Shown: positions 10,519 through 21,138, counted from the first letter of the stretch. The stretch: 64,000 nucleotides of DNA from Tetracentron sinense (GCA_015143295.1 CM026565.1:17246548-17310547), one strand, 5' to 3'. Notes: generated from the letters alone by a model not told the origin. Numbers and translations: made by a program.

Positions 10519-10932
10519 TCTTTACTATTATAATGTGAGAGGCATGCGTAGATGATTTTTCCGAAACTCCCAAACTACCCTTATATAAAAACAAAACGTT
10601 GATTTAATATTTTACTTTAATTCCCAAGTTACCCCTCGCCTTTGATTTAATGTTTTATTTTAATTCTCAAACTAACCCTTGCTGCTCTATCTATTTAGAA
10701 TCATAGCCAATCGCGATTGAACTCAGGGAGAGTTCAATCGCACCTATGGGTTAATGCGTGTCCCTTTTAACTCATATTAATTGTGGTTAACTCGTTTCCC
10801 TCTCTCTCACGTGCATCGCCACTAGCGAGTTCAATTGCACTCGCGGGTTAACATGTGTCCCTTTTAACTCTTATTAACTGTGGTTAACTCCTTCCCCTCG
10901 CTCCCACGTGCATCGCACATGCCACCTGCTAG
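10519..10932 (+). mobile_element. Small non-autonomous Helitron-like element
   Basis: The 5' end TCTTTACTATTATAATG follows an A, and the 3' end is a GTGCATCGCAC-type hairpin region, a short spacer and CTAG followed by T. That is the layout of plant Helitrons (TC...hairpin...CTRR between A and T, no TSD). The interior has CCCAAACTACCCTTATA, frequent in plant Helitrons, and two copies of a GTTCAAT(C/T)GCAC...CCTTTTAACTC module. No Rep/helicase. The hairpin is imperfect. Confidence 0.6.
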
Positions 10933-11374
10933 TATATATAGAGAGAAAGAGTAACATTCTAATGAGTCATGTTCATTAAAGTCTTTAATGACTGGTCCCT
11001 AGCTAATAACGTGACATGTGACGGGTTGTTCTAAAATCCAACCATTGGATGTCATGATGGATCTACCAAGAGACACGTGGTAAAAAATCGGCTCGATCAA
11101 ACATTTATACACTATCCGATTGGAGATGGAAAGATTAGTTAATTTTATAACCTAGATAGGGTCTAGTGAACCCTAGGGATTAATGCTGATAAACTAGGAT
11201 CTAATCAAACGGTCTAAACATGTCCAATCAGACTGATTTTTTGACACATGTATCTAAATGGACCCACCTCAATATTCAACTGTCAGATTTAAAAAAAGAT
11301 TGTCACGTGTCATCTTTCTAGAGAGACCACTCATTAAAAACTTTAATGAGCATGACTCATTAGTATCCTTCCCT
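10933..11374. mobile_element. MITE-like unit 1 with 37-bp inverted termini
   Basis: The left arm (10959-10995) and right arm (11327-11363) are inverted repeats of 37 bp with about three mismatches, beginning CTAATGAGTCATG. An outer TATATATAGAGA-like stretch is repeated at both sides. There is no coding sequence. Unit 2, immediately to the right, has the same interior order (TCTAAAATCCAA, GATAGGGTCTAGTGAACCCT, GCTGATAAACTAGG), so this is a head-to-tail pair of one family. Confidence 0.75.
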
Positions 11375-11770
11375 ATATATATAGAAAGAGAGAGTAACAT
11401 TCTAATGAGCTGTCATGCGAGTCCCAATAGCATGATATGTGGTAAGTTACTCTAAAATCCAATAGTTGGATGTCAAGACGGGTCTCTCAAGAGATATGTG
11501 GCAAAAAATCAGATCAATCTAATATATACAGACCATCTTGATTGAAGATGAGAAGATCAATAATTTCTATAAACTAGATAGGGTCTAGTGAACCCTACGA
11601 AGGTAATGCTGATAAACTAGGGTCTAATTTGGATGGTCTAAACACATCCGATCAAACTAATTTTTTGACATGTATCTCCTAATGCAATGAAATTACTTTA
11701 ACATCCGACAGTCGGGTTTTAAAAAAGATTGTCATTTGTCATCTATTTAGAGGAGCAGCTCATTATATAT
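11375..11770. mobile_element. MITE-like unit 2, diverged direct copy of unit 1
   Basis: It shares with unit 1 the start GAGTAACATTCTAATGAG, the blocks TCTAAAATCCAA, GGTCTAGTGAACCCTA and GCTGATAAACTAGGRTCTAA, and the end GATTGTCA..TGTCATC. Its outer inverted arms are shorter (AATGAGCTG near 11405 and CAGCTCATT near 11757). The direct tandem arrangement suggests unequal exchange or insertion of one copy next to another. Confidence 0.7.
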
Positions 11771-12469
11771 CTGTTGTGAACATCATTTTCCTAATGTTAG
11801 TAGCATTGGTTAGCATTGGAGAGTCGAGCTCTTGCTGATCGTCACTAATGCAATGTGTGACGCTTGCTCACTTGGCCCGTGGTTCGTGGTTTCGGCCCAG
11901 GCTTCGGCCCGTTCGGTCGTTGTTAAAGGATTAGATTGCGCCCTTCCCATCAATTGTGACTTTTGGGATAATTGGTTGCATCTGTCCTCATCAGTTATCC
12001 AGTCGGAATAAATCCGTAGACCTCTCTCTTAAGAGATTAAAAGTGTAAAAAATGGGAATTAGATAGAACTAGGTTTCCTCATAGATCCACGACCGCGAAC
12101 CATCTGACCTTTGATGTTTCTAGCTTATCCCAACTCCAGTATCATTGGTCTACTCAAATAATGGTGAGAGGTTATACACGTCTATCAGTTTCAAATATCA
12201 ATAATGAACCTCTAGTTGTAAATAGGACTGTCAATTCTATATCAGCTTGATACATGTATGCCCGAACCCAGTTCATTTTTACTAGGGTCAGGCCAGGCTT
12301 TGCTAATGACCCGACTAGGCTCGGCCAAGTCCAACTCTAGCCAATAAATATTATGTATATAACTCAATTCAATAACATGGTATATTATGTATTAATTATA
12401 AATGTTATATAAAAGTGTATAACATTGTTATACGTACACTCACTCAGGGTTACCTACTATTATACACCA
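11771..12469. other. Intergenic sequence, no gene recognised
   Basis: No supported gene. A stretch beginning AGGACTGTCAATTC (12224) and running into GGGTCAGGCC-type words (12293-12325) resembles the termini of small plant DNA elements, but no partner end was found. AT-rich ATAACATTGTTAT words occur at about 12420-12432. Confidence 0.4.
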
Positions 12470-12968
12470 CTAGCGGAAGGCACGTGAGTTGTATGTGTGT
12501 GTACAGTTTGATGCATGTGAGAGAGAGGGGTGTGGGAGAGCGACTAGGGTGAACCCTAGAGGTGAGTGAATTTTAAAAGGGACACGTGTTAACCTATGGG
12601 TGCAATTGATGAGAAATAAATAATTTGAGGTAGGTAAATTTTTAACCACAATTAAGAAGTGTCAAAAGATTTAAATGAGAAAATGGTAGTTTGAGAATTA
12701 AGTAAAACATTAAATCAAGGCTTTGTCTTAAGGGTAGTTTGAGAATTTATCAAAAATAGGCAACGGTTTGAGAAATGGATAGTTTGATAGATTGTAGATG
12801 AGAAATGGATAGTTTGGGAATTAAGTAAAATATGAAATGAATGGTTTGTAAGGTTTGTATATAAGGGTAGTTTGGGAATTGGAAAAAAACAAGCTATGCT
12901 TTGTTAAGGGGGTAGTTTGGGAATTTCCATCATTTGAGGAGGGGGAGGGGGGCGGGGAGAAGAGAAGA
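12470..12968 (-). mobile_element. Second Helitron-like element, reverse orientation
   Basis: On the minus strand it starts TCTTCTCTTCTCCCC after an A and ends with an ACGTGCCTTCCG region and CTAG before T (plus coordinates 12470-12473). The interior shares with the element at 10519-10932 the CCCAAACTACCC blocks and the AATTGCACCC..GGTTAACACGTGTCCCTTTTAA module. The 5' end is less certain than the 3' end. Confidence 0.5.
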
Positions 12969-13506
12969 TTATAACATTGTTATTTACTATTATAACAGTG
13001 GATAACAGATATACATTACAATGTTATCTAATATTCTTAAATGGTTTCAACCCGTTTCTAAACTGGTCCTTTTTGGATGGGAAGATCCCTTATCCAAAAC
13101 AAATCTGACATGACCTGCCACATTGCTACAATATCTGCAGTGTTTGACTGTCGAATCTGCAGGGTTTGACTTTCGAATTTATTAGACAGCTTTACCTTAT
13201 TAGTGAGGTTGAAAGCGTGTGGAACGCCAAAGGGTCACTTTAAAGACCGCCATGAGTTAACTGGGTTGAAAAGAATGAGTTGACATCATATTCAATCTCA
13301 ATTGAAGTAGATAGATTTCAATTTCACCCGGACGTCAACACATGCCCCTTTTAATCCATTAATTGTGGTAAAGATTAACCCTTTAGAATTAAACAATCTA
13401 ATCTTAGTTTTTGACAAGAAAATATTAACCCTAAAAATTAAAACTCCTTAACTAGAGTTAGAAAGACAATTAAAAAAAAAGGTTTCGTGAGTGCTATTGA
13501 ACTTTC
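12969..13506. other. Non-coding stretch with short duplications
   Basis: No gene seen. There is a 22-bp direct duplication, ATCTGCAGTGTTTGACTGTCGA and a variant (13132-13177). At 13313-13375 there is another copy of the module CAATTTCACCC..GTCAACACATG..CCTTTTAA seen in the Helitrons. The copia LTR begins at 13507. Confidence 0.4.
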
Positions 13507-14159
13507 TGTTGGATAATATGTCATCGAAAGCCAATATAAGACTTTTCTATATTGATTAGAGAAACATTATATTCACACAACCAACTATAAATGGTATTTA
13601 TAATAATTACTGTCTCATTTGATGATGACATAAAGTTTCATATGTAACATTGTAGGAAAATCATGCAAAGGTTGCGAAGGAAATATGATTTTCCAGTTTC
13701 TTGTAAACCTAAAATTGTTCGAAGCCTCAAGAGTACTGGTTGGGCGTCGTACTTCATTATGACTTGCACATGTGTAGTTCTATAAGATAGTGTGATGAAT
13801 CTCATTCACAAAGAGTGTTGACTTTTGACTAACATGTGAGTATATTTAAGTACATAATACGGAACGGGGTCACAAGTGGATATCTTATGGATTACTGTCG
13901 CGCCCCAAAATACCCCCTAAGAGTTAGGGATACTTTAGTTCATGACCGCCATATCAAACCATCCTGTATGACACATAAGACATACTTAATATCCTGTCAG
14001 AACGCACAAGTTATACATATAACTAAAACAAAGCAGAAGCAATTTAAAATAACATACTCCTATCATTAGGTTCAAGTTTGATCCAACATAACATAGTAAA
14101 CATTAAGCATGAAGTGGATAAGTCCCACTCTCAATACTATCAAAATGTAAGTACATTTT

Positions 14160-14311
14160 CCCGTTTTCTCTCAACAAAAGTCTAGTTCGGGCCGCTTATC
14201 TAGTATTCCATCATCCTAATGATCCATAGTAGGCTCCGACTCGTAGTACTCTTCTTCTATCTAAGGTTCTGAACCACAGATGTCGAAGGGACCATGTGCA
14301 CCTGCCGACAT
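14160..14311 (-). pseudogene. Decayed FDIC mini-ORF in 3' LTR (copy C3)
   Basis: From the ATG at 14311 (MSAG...PFDICG) the frame matches the 5' LTR copy, but TGG of the PW motif is TAG and a later codon is also a stop. The paired stem-loop upstream has a mismatched arm (GCTAAG against CTCAGC). It shows how the intact copy at 21418-21558 decays. Confidence 0.6.
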
Positions 14312-14439
14312 CAAAATATATGGCTAAGTATTGAAACACTCAGCGGGTATCAACCACTAGCCAACAATGTGATAAGCAAGATCATGCATACAGTTATAGA
14401 AATCGTAGAGCATAAAACAAATGTGCATATTTTCCAAAA

Positions 14440-14700
14440 TTTGTCTTATGAGCTTTCCTGTAAAAACATCATCTTATGAGGTCTTGTGAGAATCAATAGC
14501 TTATGAGTGGGGCTTATGAGTTCTTATGAGCATAGAGTACTTATGAGTTCTTATGAGATCTATAGAGCATGTAAGATCCTTAGAGCATAGAGCATATAAG
14601 ATCCTTAGAGACTTATGAGCGATCTTAGACATTGAGATCCTTATGAGCATGAATAACCGATCTTAGAAACCAACGCAATGTTTGGCATAATCACTTATGA
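14440..14700 (-). repeat. Dispersed CTTATGAG repeats in LTR
   Basis: CTTATGAG and variants occur at least nine times, interleaved with AGAGCATGTAAGATCCTTAG-type units. The 5' LTR has the same block (21690-21785 and 28237-28370), and the LTR remnant at 2217-2345 has its complement CTCATAAG. The hAT transposon inserted into one of these words. Confidence 0.8.
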
Positions 14701-15295
14701 GTCCTTGTTTGTTTTCCTTAAAACATTTCTTATACATTTTGAAACATCCAACTTACGAGAAATCCGATTCATGCGAGACTTGTGCATATGTGAGACTTGT
14801 GAGCATCATTATATATACTTAAAGAGCTATAAATCATAGAAACATCGTCATGGAACTTCATTCATACTAGTAGCTTATAAATACACCAACTTTATTCATA
14901 GAATTCATAAAGAACATACTTTGAAATCATGTTTTTCATTTAGGAAATGCTAGAAGAGAACTAGTAGAAATTATCTACTTGTGGAAACCATAACAAGGTC
15001 ACCTAGTAGCGAGTACCTACCTTTCAAACAAACCGGATCCCTATGGTTTACTAGCTTGGAATACTCCGAAGAGGCAAGAAGGAAGCTCCTCCTTTGTTGT
15101 TGAAACTCAAACAAGAACACCCAAGTTCTTGTCTCTCTTTTCTCTCAACTTTCTCTCAAAAACTTCTTCTCTAGGGTTCTTGTAACCCTAGCCACGTAAT
15201 GGCCTTTATATTGGCAAGAGGGGTGAGGCCAAAGACCCTTACACCCTTAAAATATCTCTAAGGGTCAGTCGGTTACAAGGCAATACAAGCACCAC

Positions 15296-15450
15296 GGATC
15301 TATCCGTCATGAGCATGGATAGATCCATAAAAAAACCCCTCATTGTGTAAAAATCTCATACAAAATTTTGCTTGACCGATCTATCGGTCATGGGGACGGA
15401 TAGATCCATCAGTGCATTGATCTATTGATCACAAACTGGATCTATTGGTC
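15296..15450 (-). promoter_or_regulatory. Palindrome cluster upstream of LTR TATA box
   Basis: GGATCTATCC (15296-15305) pairs with GGATAGATCC (15317-15326). TGACCGATCTATCGGTCA (15373-15390) is a palindrome with 8-bp arms. TTGATCTATTGATCA-type copies follow. The cluster is about 85-240 bp upstream of the TATA-like box on the minus strand. The 5' LTR has the same cluster at 29008-29160. Enhancer function is an inference. Confidence 0.6.
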
Positions 15451-16051
15451 CTTGTTGATTTTTTTCCATTTTTCTCGCTGTGATATTTTGACTATAACTT
15501 TTGACTCGTTCATCGAATTTTGACGATTCAACTTGCGTTGGACTCGTCTTTCAAAGGGGAACAACTTTCATGTTTTTCATAACTCTTAATTCTTCATTCT
15601 TCATGGTACAAAGTTTCCATAAAGCTGACTGGTCAGGAATTTCAGTAGAAAAAATGCCTAAAAACTCACATTTGACCTAACTTTGACTCCAAATATGGAT
15701 AAGTGATAAACATGAACCTCGAAGAGGATTTCAATATCTTTCTAATGGCTCAAGAATCACTCAATTTTGATTAGCAGTGAGAAAACTAGAGTTCTTTCAA
15801 GTTGAGAGTATTTCCAGACATCCCTCTTTGCGACACTTAGAGTATTGCATACTCTTGTTTCATTTATCCCAAACACCCTAAAACACTTTCCATACATATT
15901 TTTATCCATTCAAAACCTCCTTTAATTTTAAAACATGAAGCCATAATTTCATTAAGGCTTTAAGCCAAGAAAAACACTATTCACAACACTATTCACCGCA
16001 TTATTCACAACATTATTCATAGCCCAGTGAACTTGTTTATGGGGTTCTACA

Positions 16052-16072
16052 TCCTCCCCCCCCCCTCCTTAC
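16052..16072 (-). promoter_or_regulatory. Polypurine tract of chromovirus
   Basis: On the minus strand AAGGAGGGGGGGGGG followed by AGGA lies directly against the 3' LTR start TGTAGAACCCC, the expected plus-strand primer site for reverse transcription. Confidence 0.85.
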
Positions 16073-16148
16073 AGAAATTTTGTCCCCGAAATTAGGACGA
16101 TAAAAACACATACCAAGAAACAAAATACATGGAATCCAACAAAAGAAA

Positions 16149-16345
16149 CTATACAAACAAGCGAGGGTATTTTTCCCTCACTTCGGCCTCATGCTCCCAT
16201 GTAGCCTCTTCCTTGGAATGATGTTGCTACTTCACAAGGACCAGTGGAATAATCTTGTTGCGCAAGACTTGATCTCAACGATCCAAGATCTGAGCCGGTT
16301 GCTCCACTAATGTGAGATCCTCTCGAATCTCCACAAGATCAAGAT
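16149..16345 (-). pseudogene. Chromodomain of chromovirus integrase
   Basis: The minus strand reads through an acidic DLDLDLVEIRED stretch to QPAQILDR, stop, DQVLRNKIIPLVLVK, stop, and EEATWEHEAEVREKYPRLF before a TAG at 16149-16151. This is the chromodomain-like C-terminus of Tekay-clade integrases, thought to steer insertion to heterochromatin. Two stop codons interrupt it. Confidence 0.85.
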
Positions 16346-17560
16346 CAAGATCAAGATCAATGATATGCGAAGGGTCTGACACGTATTTCCTGAGCATGAA
16401 AATATGAAAGACGTTATGGACCGCTGCCATGTGAGGAGGTAAAGCCACTCTGTAAGTGACTTTTCCGACACGTGTGATCACCTCAAAAGGTCCCACGTAC
16501 CTTGAGCTAAGCTTTTCCCTCTTGCTGAACCTCATAATTCCCTGATTCGGAGAAATCTTCACAAAGACTCGATCCCCAACCTAGAATTCCAAGTCTTTGC
16601 GCGCGAGTGTCTGTATAGCTCTTCTGCCTGTCCTGGGCAGCCTTCAACCTTTCCCGAATGATCTGGACTATCTCAGCAGTCTGCTTGATCAACTCAGGAC
16701 CCAATATCTTTCTTTCACCAACTTCATCCCAGTATAGAGGAGATCTACAACTTCTCTCATACAAGGCCTCAAAAGGTGCCATCTGGATGCTCGCCTGGTA
16801 ACTGTTATTGTAGGCGAACTCAACCAATGACAAATGCTCGTCCCAACTGCCTTAGAAGTCTAACATGTAAGCTTGGAGCATGTCCTCTATAACCTGGTTC
16901 ACCCGCTCGGTCTACCCATCCGTCTGAGGATGAAAGGCGGTGATGAAATCTAATCGAGAACCTATAGCACTCTGAAAGTCCTTCCAGAATCTAGAAGTAA
17001 GCCTCGGGTCTCGATCAGATATGATAAAAACTAGCACCCCATGCAGTCAGACAACCTCTTTGGTGTACAAGTCTACTACTGGGCTCATACTGTACATAGT
17101 CCGATATTGTAGGAAATGCACAGACTTTGTCAACCGATCGACTACAACCCAGATAGCATCGGAGCCCCTTGCCGTCCTTGGCAAGCCAACTATGAAGTCC
17201 ATTGAGATATTCTCCCATTTCCATTTAGGAATACGGAGGGGGACTGTAAAAGACCTGTTGGCCTCTAATGCTCGGCCTTTACTTGCTGGCACACCAAACA
17301 TCTAGAAACATACTCTGCGACTTCCCTCTTCATGTTTTGTCACCAGTAGTGCCTCTTGAGATTCTGGTACATCTTAGTACCTCCAGGATGCACTGTGTAC
17401 TTAGATCGATGAGTCTCATCCAAGATCTCACTCCTTAACACCTCATCGGTAGGAACACACAACCTACCTTTAAATGTGATGGCACCATCACCATTCAAAG
17501 CAAACTCCTGACTGTCACTGCTAACTGACTTGTCTCGGTAAGCAAGCAACTCTGCATCCG
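16346..17560 (-). pseudogene. Chromovirus integrase
   Basis: The zinc-binding HHCC region is at about 17330-17440 (ETHRSKYTVHPGGTKMYQNL, then CLVCQQVK). The first catalytic Asp block is ISMDFIVGLPRT and VVVDRLTKSVHF at 17110-17230. A frameshift separates these two parts. Further on are ISDRDPRLTSRFW and AFHPQTDG, then EFAYNNSYQ at about 16810, and the GPY/F module (YVGPFEVI..GKVTYRVALP) at 16420-16500 after another frameshift near 16560. It is enzymatically dead. The frame up to about 17340 is the same as that of RT and RNase H. Confidence 0.85.
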
Positions 17561-18410
17561 AACTTTACAACTCTTTAATCCGAACCAGGATATAAGGCTT
17601 GACCGTAAGATTTGCCATGACTGACCCAAAAATAGGTATGCTGAAGCTAGTATCGAGGTTCGCCATTTCCTTCAACATCTTCCACTCAAGAACCATCATG
17701 TGAGCCAAGTGTCCGGAAGACTTCTTGTTAAGGGCATCTGCCACTACGTTTGCTTTACCAGGGTGATACTGAATGACACAGTCATAATCCTTCAGAAACT
17801 CCACCCATCGGCGTTGCCTTAAATTTAGCTCTTTCTGGGAAAACAAATACATCAAACTCTTATGATCAGTGAACACATCAAATTGTTCCCCATAAAGGTA
17901 GTGAAGCCAAATTTTCAGCGTAAAGAAAACTGCAGCAAGCTCGAGATCGTGCGTAGAATAGTTCTTCTCATGGTCCTTCAACTGCCGGGAAGCATAGGCG
18001 GTGACCTTCCCGCGTTGCATCAGAGCACATCCTAGCCCAATGAGCGATGCATCACTGTAGACTACGAAACCGCCACTCCCAGATGGAACTGTGAGAATAG
18101 GGGCCGTAGTAAGCCGCTTCTTCAACTCGGCGAAGCTTTCCTCGTATTTTTCACTCCAAGTGAACTTAGTGTTCTTCCACGTGAGATAAGTGAGCGGAGC
18201 TGCTAAGCTGGAGAACTCCTCCACAAACTTCCTGTAGTAATCTACCAGTTCGAGAAAACTATGAATTTTGGTAACACTCTTCGGTCTCTCCCAGTTCATC
18301 ACTGCATCTATCTTTACAGAATCGACGGAGATACCCTCGGCAAACACCACGTGGCCAAAGAACGCCACCTTCTCCAACCAAAACTCGCACTTGCTCAACT
18401 TAGCATACAA
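17561..18410 (-). pseudogene. Chromovirus RT C-terminus and RNase H
   Basis: An open stretch of 281 codons begins in the RT thumb ([19 protein letters not shown]) and passes the connection ([20 protein letters not shown]). It enters RNase H with [15 protein letters not shown] (first Asp), [11 protein letters not shown] (Glu) and [13 protein letters not shown] (Asp), and ends after [14 protein letters not shown]. The catalytic residues look preserved. It lies in the same frame as the RT segment at 18450-18746 but is separated from it by stops. Confidence 0.88.
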
Positions 18411-19100
18411 GCTATGCTCTCAGAGATTCTATAGAGTGAGGCGAAGATCTCAATCATGATCATCCGGTGTCTTAGAATACACAAGGATATCATCCACGAA
18501 GATGATCACGCACCGATCAAGAGATACTTTGAACACCCGGTTCATCAAATCCATGAACACCGCCGGCGCATTCTTCAGATCGAAAGGCATGACCAGGAAC
18601 TTGTAGTGCCTATACCGAGTCCTGAAAGCCGTCTTAGAAACGTCTTCAGCCTTGATCTTCAACTGATGGTATCCAGATCGAAGATCAATCTTCGAGAAGA
18701 ACCTCGCTCCCTTTAGCTGGTCGAACAAGTCGTCTATCCGAGGCAATGGATAACGATTTTTGATCGTGACCTTGTTCAGCTACCTGTAGTCAACGCACAT
18801 CCGCATCGACTCATCCTTCTTCTTAACGAAGAGCACAGGAGTTCCTCATGGTAAAACACTTGGTTGGATGAATCCAAGCTTCTACAATTCCTCCAATTAC
18901 TCCTTCAACTCCTTAAGCTCAATAGGGTTCATCCTGTACGAAGTCCTGGAAATCGAAGCAGTTCCAAGAGTAAGCTCAATGGCGAACTCTATCACCCAAT
19001 TTGGAGGTAAACCCGGTAATACGTCCAGAAATACATCTATATACTCGCACACAACCAGGATGGCTATGGAGTCTCGCGCCTCTAGGTTCGATAGACTTAG
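18411..19100 (-). pseudogene. Chromovirus reverse transcriptase core
   Basis: From about 18960 the minus strand shows YRMNPIELKELK, LGFIQPS and VLFVKKKDESMRMCVDYR. Then come [45 protein letters not shown] (normally FGLTNAPA) and the catalytic [11 protein letters not shown] at about 18475-18505. Stops at the YR-stop-LN position (about 18780) and after DDHD (18450) break it. The VDD motif is intact. Confidence 0.87.
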
Positions 19101-19495
19101 AGCTGCAAGACGGGTGATGTCTCGCTTCCATAGCCCTTAGAAATGAAATGGCTTCTTCTCAACTGGTTTGAAGTTCACCATCTTCTCGAAGCACGCCACA
19201 TGCCCATAGTGCTTCGAGAGCTAATCCATCCCAAGAATGACATCAAAGTCTATGTCTTGGAACTCAAGGATGATCAAATCTACTAGCAACTCATACTGCC
19301 CAACTTGCACAATGCAGTCTCGATACACTTTGTCTGCATCCACAGACTTGCTGAGTGGAGTCGAAAGAGATAACTCCTGAGATAGTCAACTCGGCTCTAA
19401 AATAAAGCCCTTGGCAAAACTAGGCGAGACAAATGAATGCGTTGATCCGGTGTCGATCAACACACGGGCTAAACATTCTCTCACTAGCAAAGCGC
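19101..19495 (-). pseudogene. Chromovirus aspartic protease
   Basis: Starting right after the possible splice acceptor, the frame reads ALLVRECLARVLIDTGSTHS, with the DTG catalytic triad of retroviral-type proteases. It continues with YELLVDLIILEFQDIDFDVI and a GMD-stop-L region. It is in one frame with the RT and RNase H segments. A TGA-type stop follows ILEPS. If the segment 19496-19635 is removed, the protease joins gag in frame. Confidence 0.82.
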
Positions 19496-19635
19496 CTGTG
19501 CATTAAAATTAACTAAATGTCAAGCAATAACAACCAATCTTGAATAATTATAAATAGCATATTCATACATCCAATAGTACATATTTAAATACAATATCAA
19601 CAAGTCATGACTTTAACAACTCGTCTTGAGCGTAC
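19496..19635 (-). other. Possible spliceosomal intron between gag and protease
   Basis: On the minus strand the segment starts GTACGC after CAAG (donor CAAG|GTACGC) and ends TTTTAATGCACAG before GCGC. It is AT-rich and has a CTTGACAT branch-like site about 28 nt before the acceptor. Its removal joins VVQ-G to ALLV in the PR frame and gives the family-typical spacing to the DTG. Left in, gag ends at a TAA (19613-19615) seven codons after the donor. Alternative: a small insertion with an imperfect ACGCTC/GCGCTT duplication. Confidence 0.5.
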
Positions 19636-20890
19636 CTTGAACCACATCGTCGGATGCATGTGCATCCTGTTCCAACAAGGTGAAGACTCGGCACTGATTC
19701 GCCTGACGAGGCGGTGGTGTAGGCTGTGAGGGCCTAGATACTTGCGAGGACCCCTGCTGTGAAGCCTGCCTAACTGTAGGTCGGCTCCCCTGAGACTGGG
19801 ACTGGTCTGGTTGCTGACAATGTGGACAATCTCAGATTATATGCCCTTACTCACCGCAATGGAAGCAACCACCAGACGCCCTCCGACACTCTCCGGGCTT
19901 GTGTCTCCAACTGCGAAATGTACACTCCTTATAAGGCGATGAAGAGGATGGGGGCTGCCCATATCGAGTAGCCTGTGTAGTAGTCAGGTGGAAAGACTAC
20001 GGAACTAGAGGACGAGGAGCCTGTGCTGAAAAAGGCGGCCTGTGACTCTGAGGTGCAAAAGGAGGCCTCTACGATTGTGCTGGCCTGGAAGTCTGATATT
20101 GGGCAGTTCTAGCCCTCTTCTCAGGCTGTGCTGAGTTACTCGCCTGTCCTCTAACCATATACCTCCTCTTGAAGAACTCTTCCGAGTTTGTCTCAACTAA
20201 CTGGGCCTTGTCGTTCACCTCTGCATATGTCTCGTGCCAAAATATCGATACTTTCTCTCTCAAATAGCCCTTCAAACCTCTTTCAAACTTTCGGGCTTTC
20301 ATGGCTTCAGTGACTATCATGTGCAGAGCAAAGCAAGACAATGTCGAGAACTTGGCCTCATATTCGGCCATAGACATATTACCTTGTTCCAAGTTAACGA
20401 ACTCCATCTCCTTCTTCTCACGTACTCCAATTGGAAAGTATTTCTTATAGAATACGTCAAGAAACTCTCCCCATGACCACTCTTGACCTGCTCGAGTCAA
20501 GTCTCGAGTCCTGACAATAGATCTCCACCAGTGGTCTACCTCACCTTCCATCACAAAGGCGGCTCACGATACTCTTTCTACCTCCGTAAGCATCAAAACT
20601 ACAAACAACTTCTCTAGCTACATAACCCATGCTTCTGCCACCATCGGGTCTATGCTACCATAGAAGATAGGAGGCCTCATCCTCCGAAACGCCTCAACTC
20701 CAGCCTGTGCTCTATGTGGAGGAGGTACTGGTACCATGGGCATAGCAGTGGTCTGCCTGGTTGCAAGCATAGCCAATGTCTCGGCTATAGATGCAAAGGC
20801 TTGAGCAAAGTCGGGCTGCTCATCACCCACTGGAGCTTCACCTCCATTTCCTCAAGTCTGGTATCCTTGACCTCGAATACCGCGTCTCAT
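19613..20890 (-). pseudogene. Chromovirus gag (capsid-nucleocapsid)
   Basis: From the ATG at 20890 (MRRGIRGQGYQT) the frame runs 425 codons to TAA at 19613. The capsid block includes ADFYGSIDP-like FYGSIDPMVAEAWVM, VDHWWRSIVRTRDL, WGEFLDVFYKKYFP, FVNLEQGNMSMAEYEAKFS and FERGLKGYLREKV, all usual in chromovirus gag. A basic, Gln/Pro-rich tail leads to a CCHC knuckle (CFHCGE..GH....DC, about 19825-19865) that contains two stops. Other stops lie after AWVM and near AQS. It packages the RNA in active relatives. Confidence 0.88.
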
Positions 20891-21126
20891 GGTGTATCCT
20901 GAGAACAATAGTAATCCATAAGTCTAACTTGGAATCTAGATGGTATCAACAATTCATTATTTGATATGGTATATATATACCTATACATACTAGCATCAAA
21001 GTACAATTGATATTCCTAGTGAAGCTAAGACACTAGGTTCAGTTGATTTTCCAACTGGTTAGAGCCAAAGACTAACCGGTAGGCTCTAATAGGAATACAA
21101 TTCCCTAGACGGACCTAATGCTTAGT

Positions 21127-21138
21127 GCTCTGATACCA
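21127..21138 (-). promoter_or_regulatory. Primer-binding site, initiator tRNA-Met
   Basis: On the minus strand TGGTATCAGAGC lies four bases inside the 5' LTR edge (21143). It is complementary to the 3' end of plant initiator tRNA-Met and is the standard primer site for minus-strand synthesis. Confidence 0.9.

Larger units (their letters stand above)
13896..16051 (-). repeat. 3' LTR of the chromovirus
   Basis: It is 2156 bp, about 2134 bp for the 5' LTR without its hAT. On the minus strand it holds a palindrome cluster (15450-15296), a TATA-like AATATAAAGG (15212-15203), CTTATGAG-type dispersed repeats (14700-14440), the stem-loop and decayed mini-ORF (14344-14160) and the terminus GGGGCGCGACA. 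Confidence 0.9.

Noticed and set aside
12224..12330. Possible terminus of a small DNA transposon (AGGACTGTCAATTC, GGGTCAGGCC words)
   Set aside because: No matching opposite end or target duplication could be found.
16330..16362. Short ATCAAG tandem repeat as a possible regulatory array
   Set aside because: It is a GATCTT-type hexamer coding the acidic LDLDLD stretch before the chromodomain; simple slippage in coding sequence.
21127..21138. Possible tRNA gene fragment (GCTCTGATACCA)
   Set aside because: It is a primer-binding site next to an LTR; no cloverleaf sequence surrounds it. The same holds for 31626-31637.
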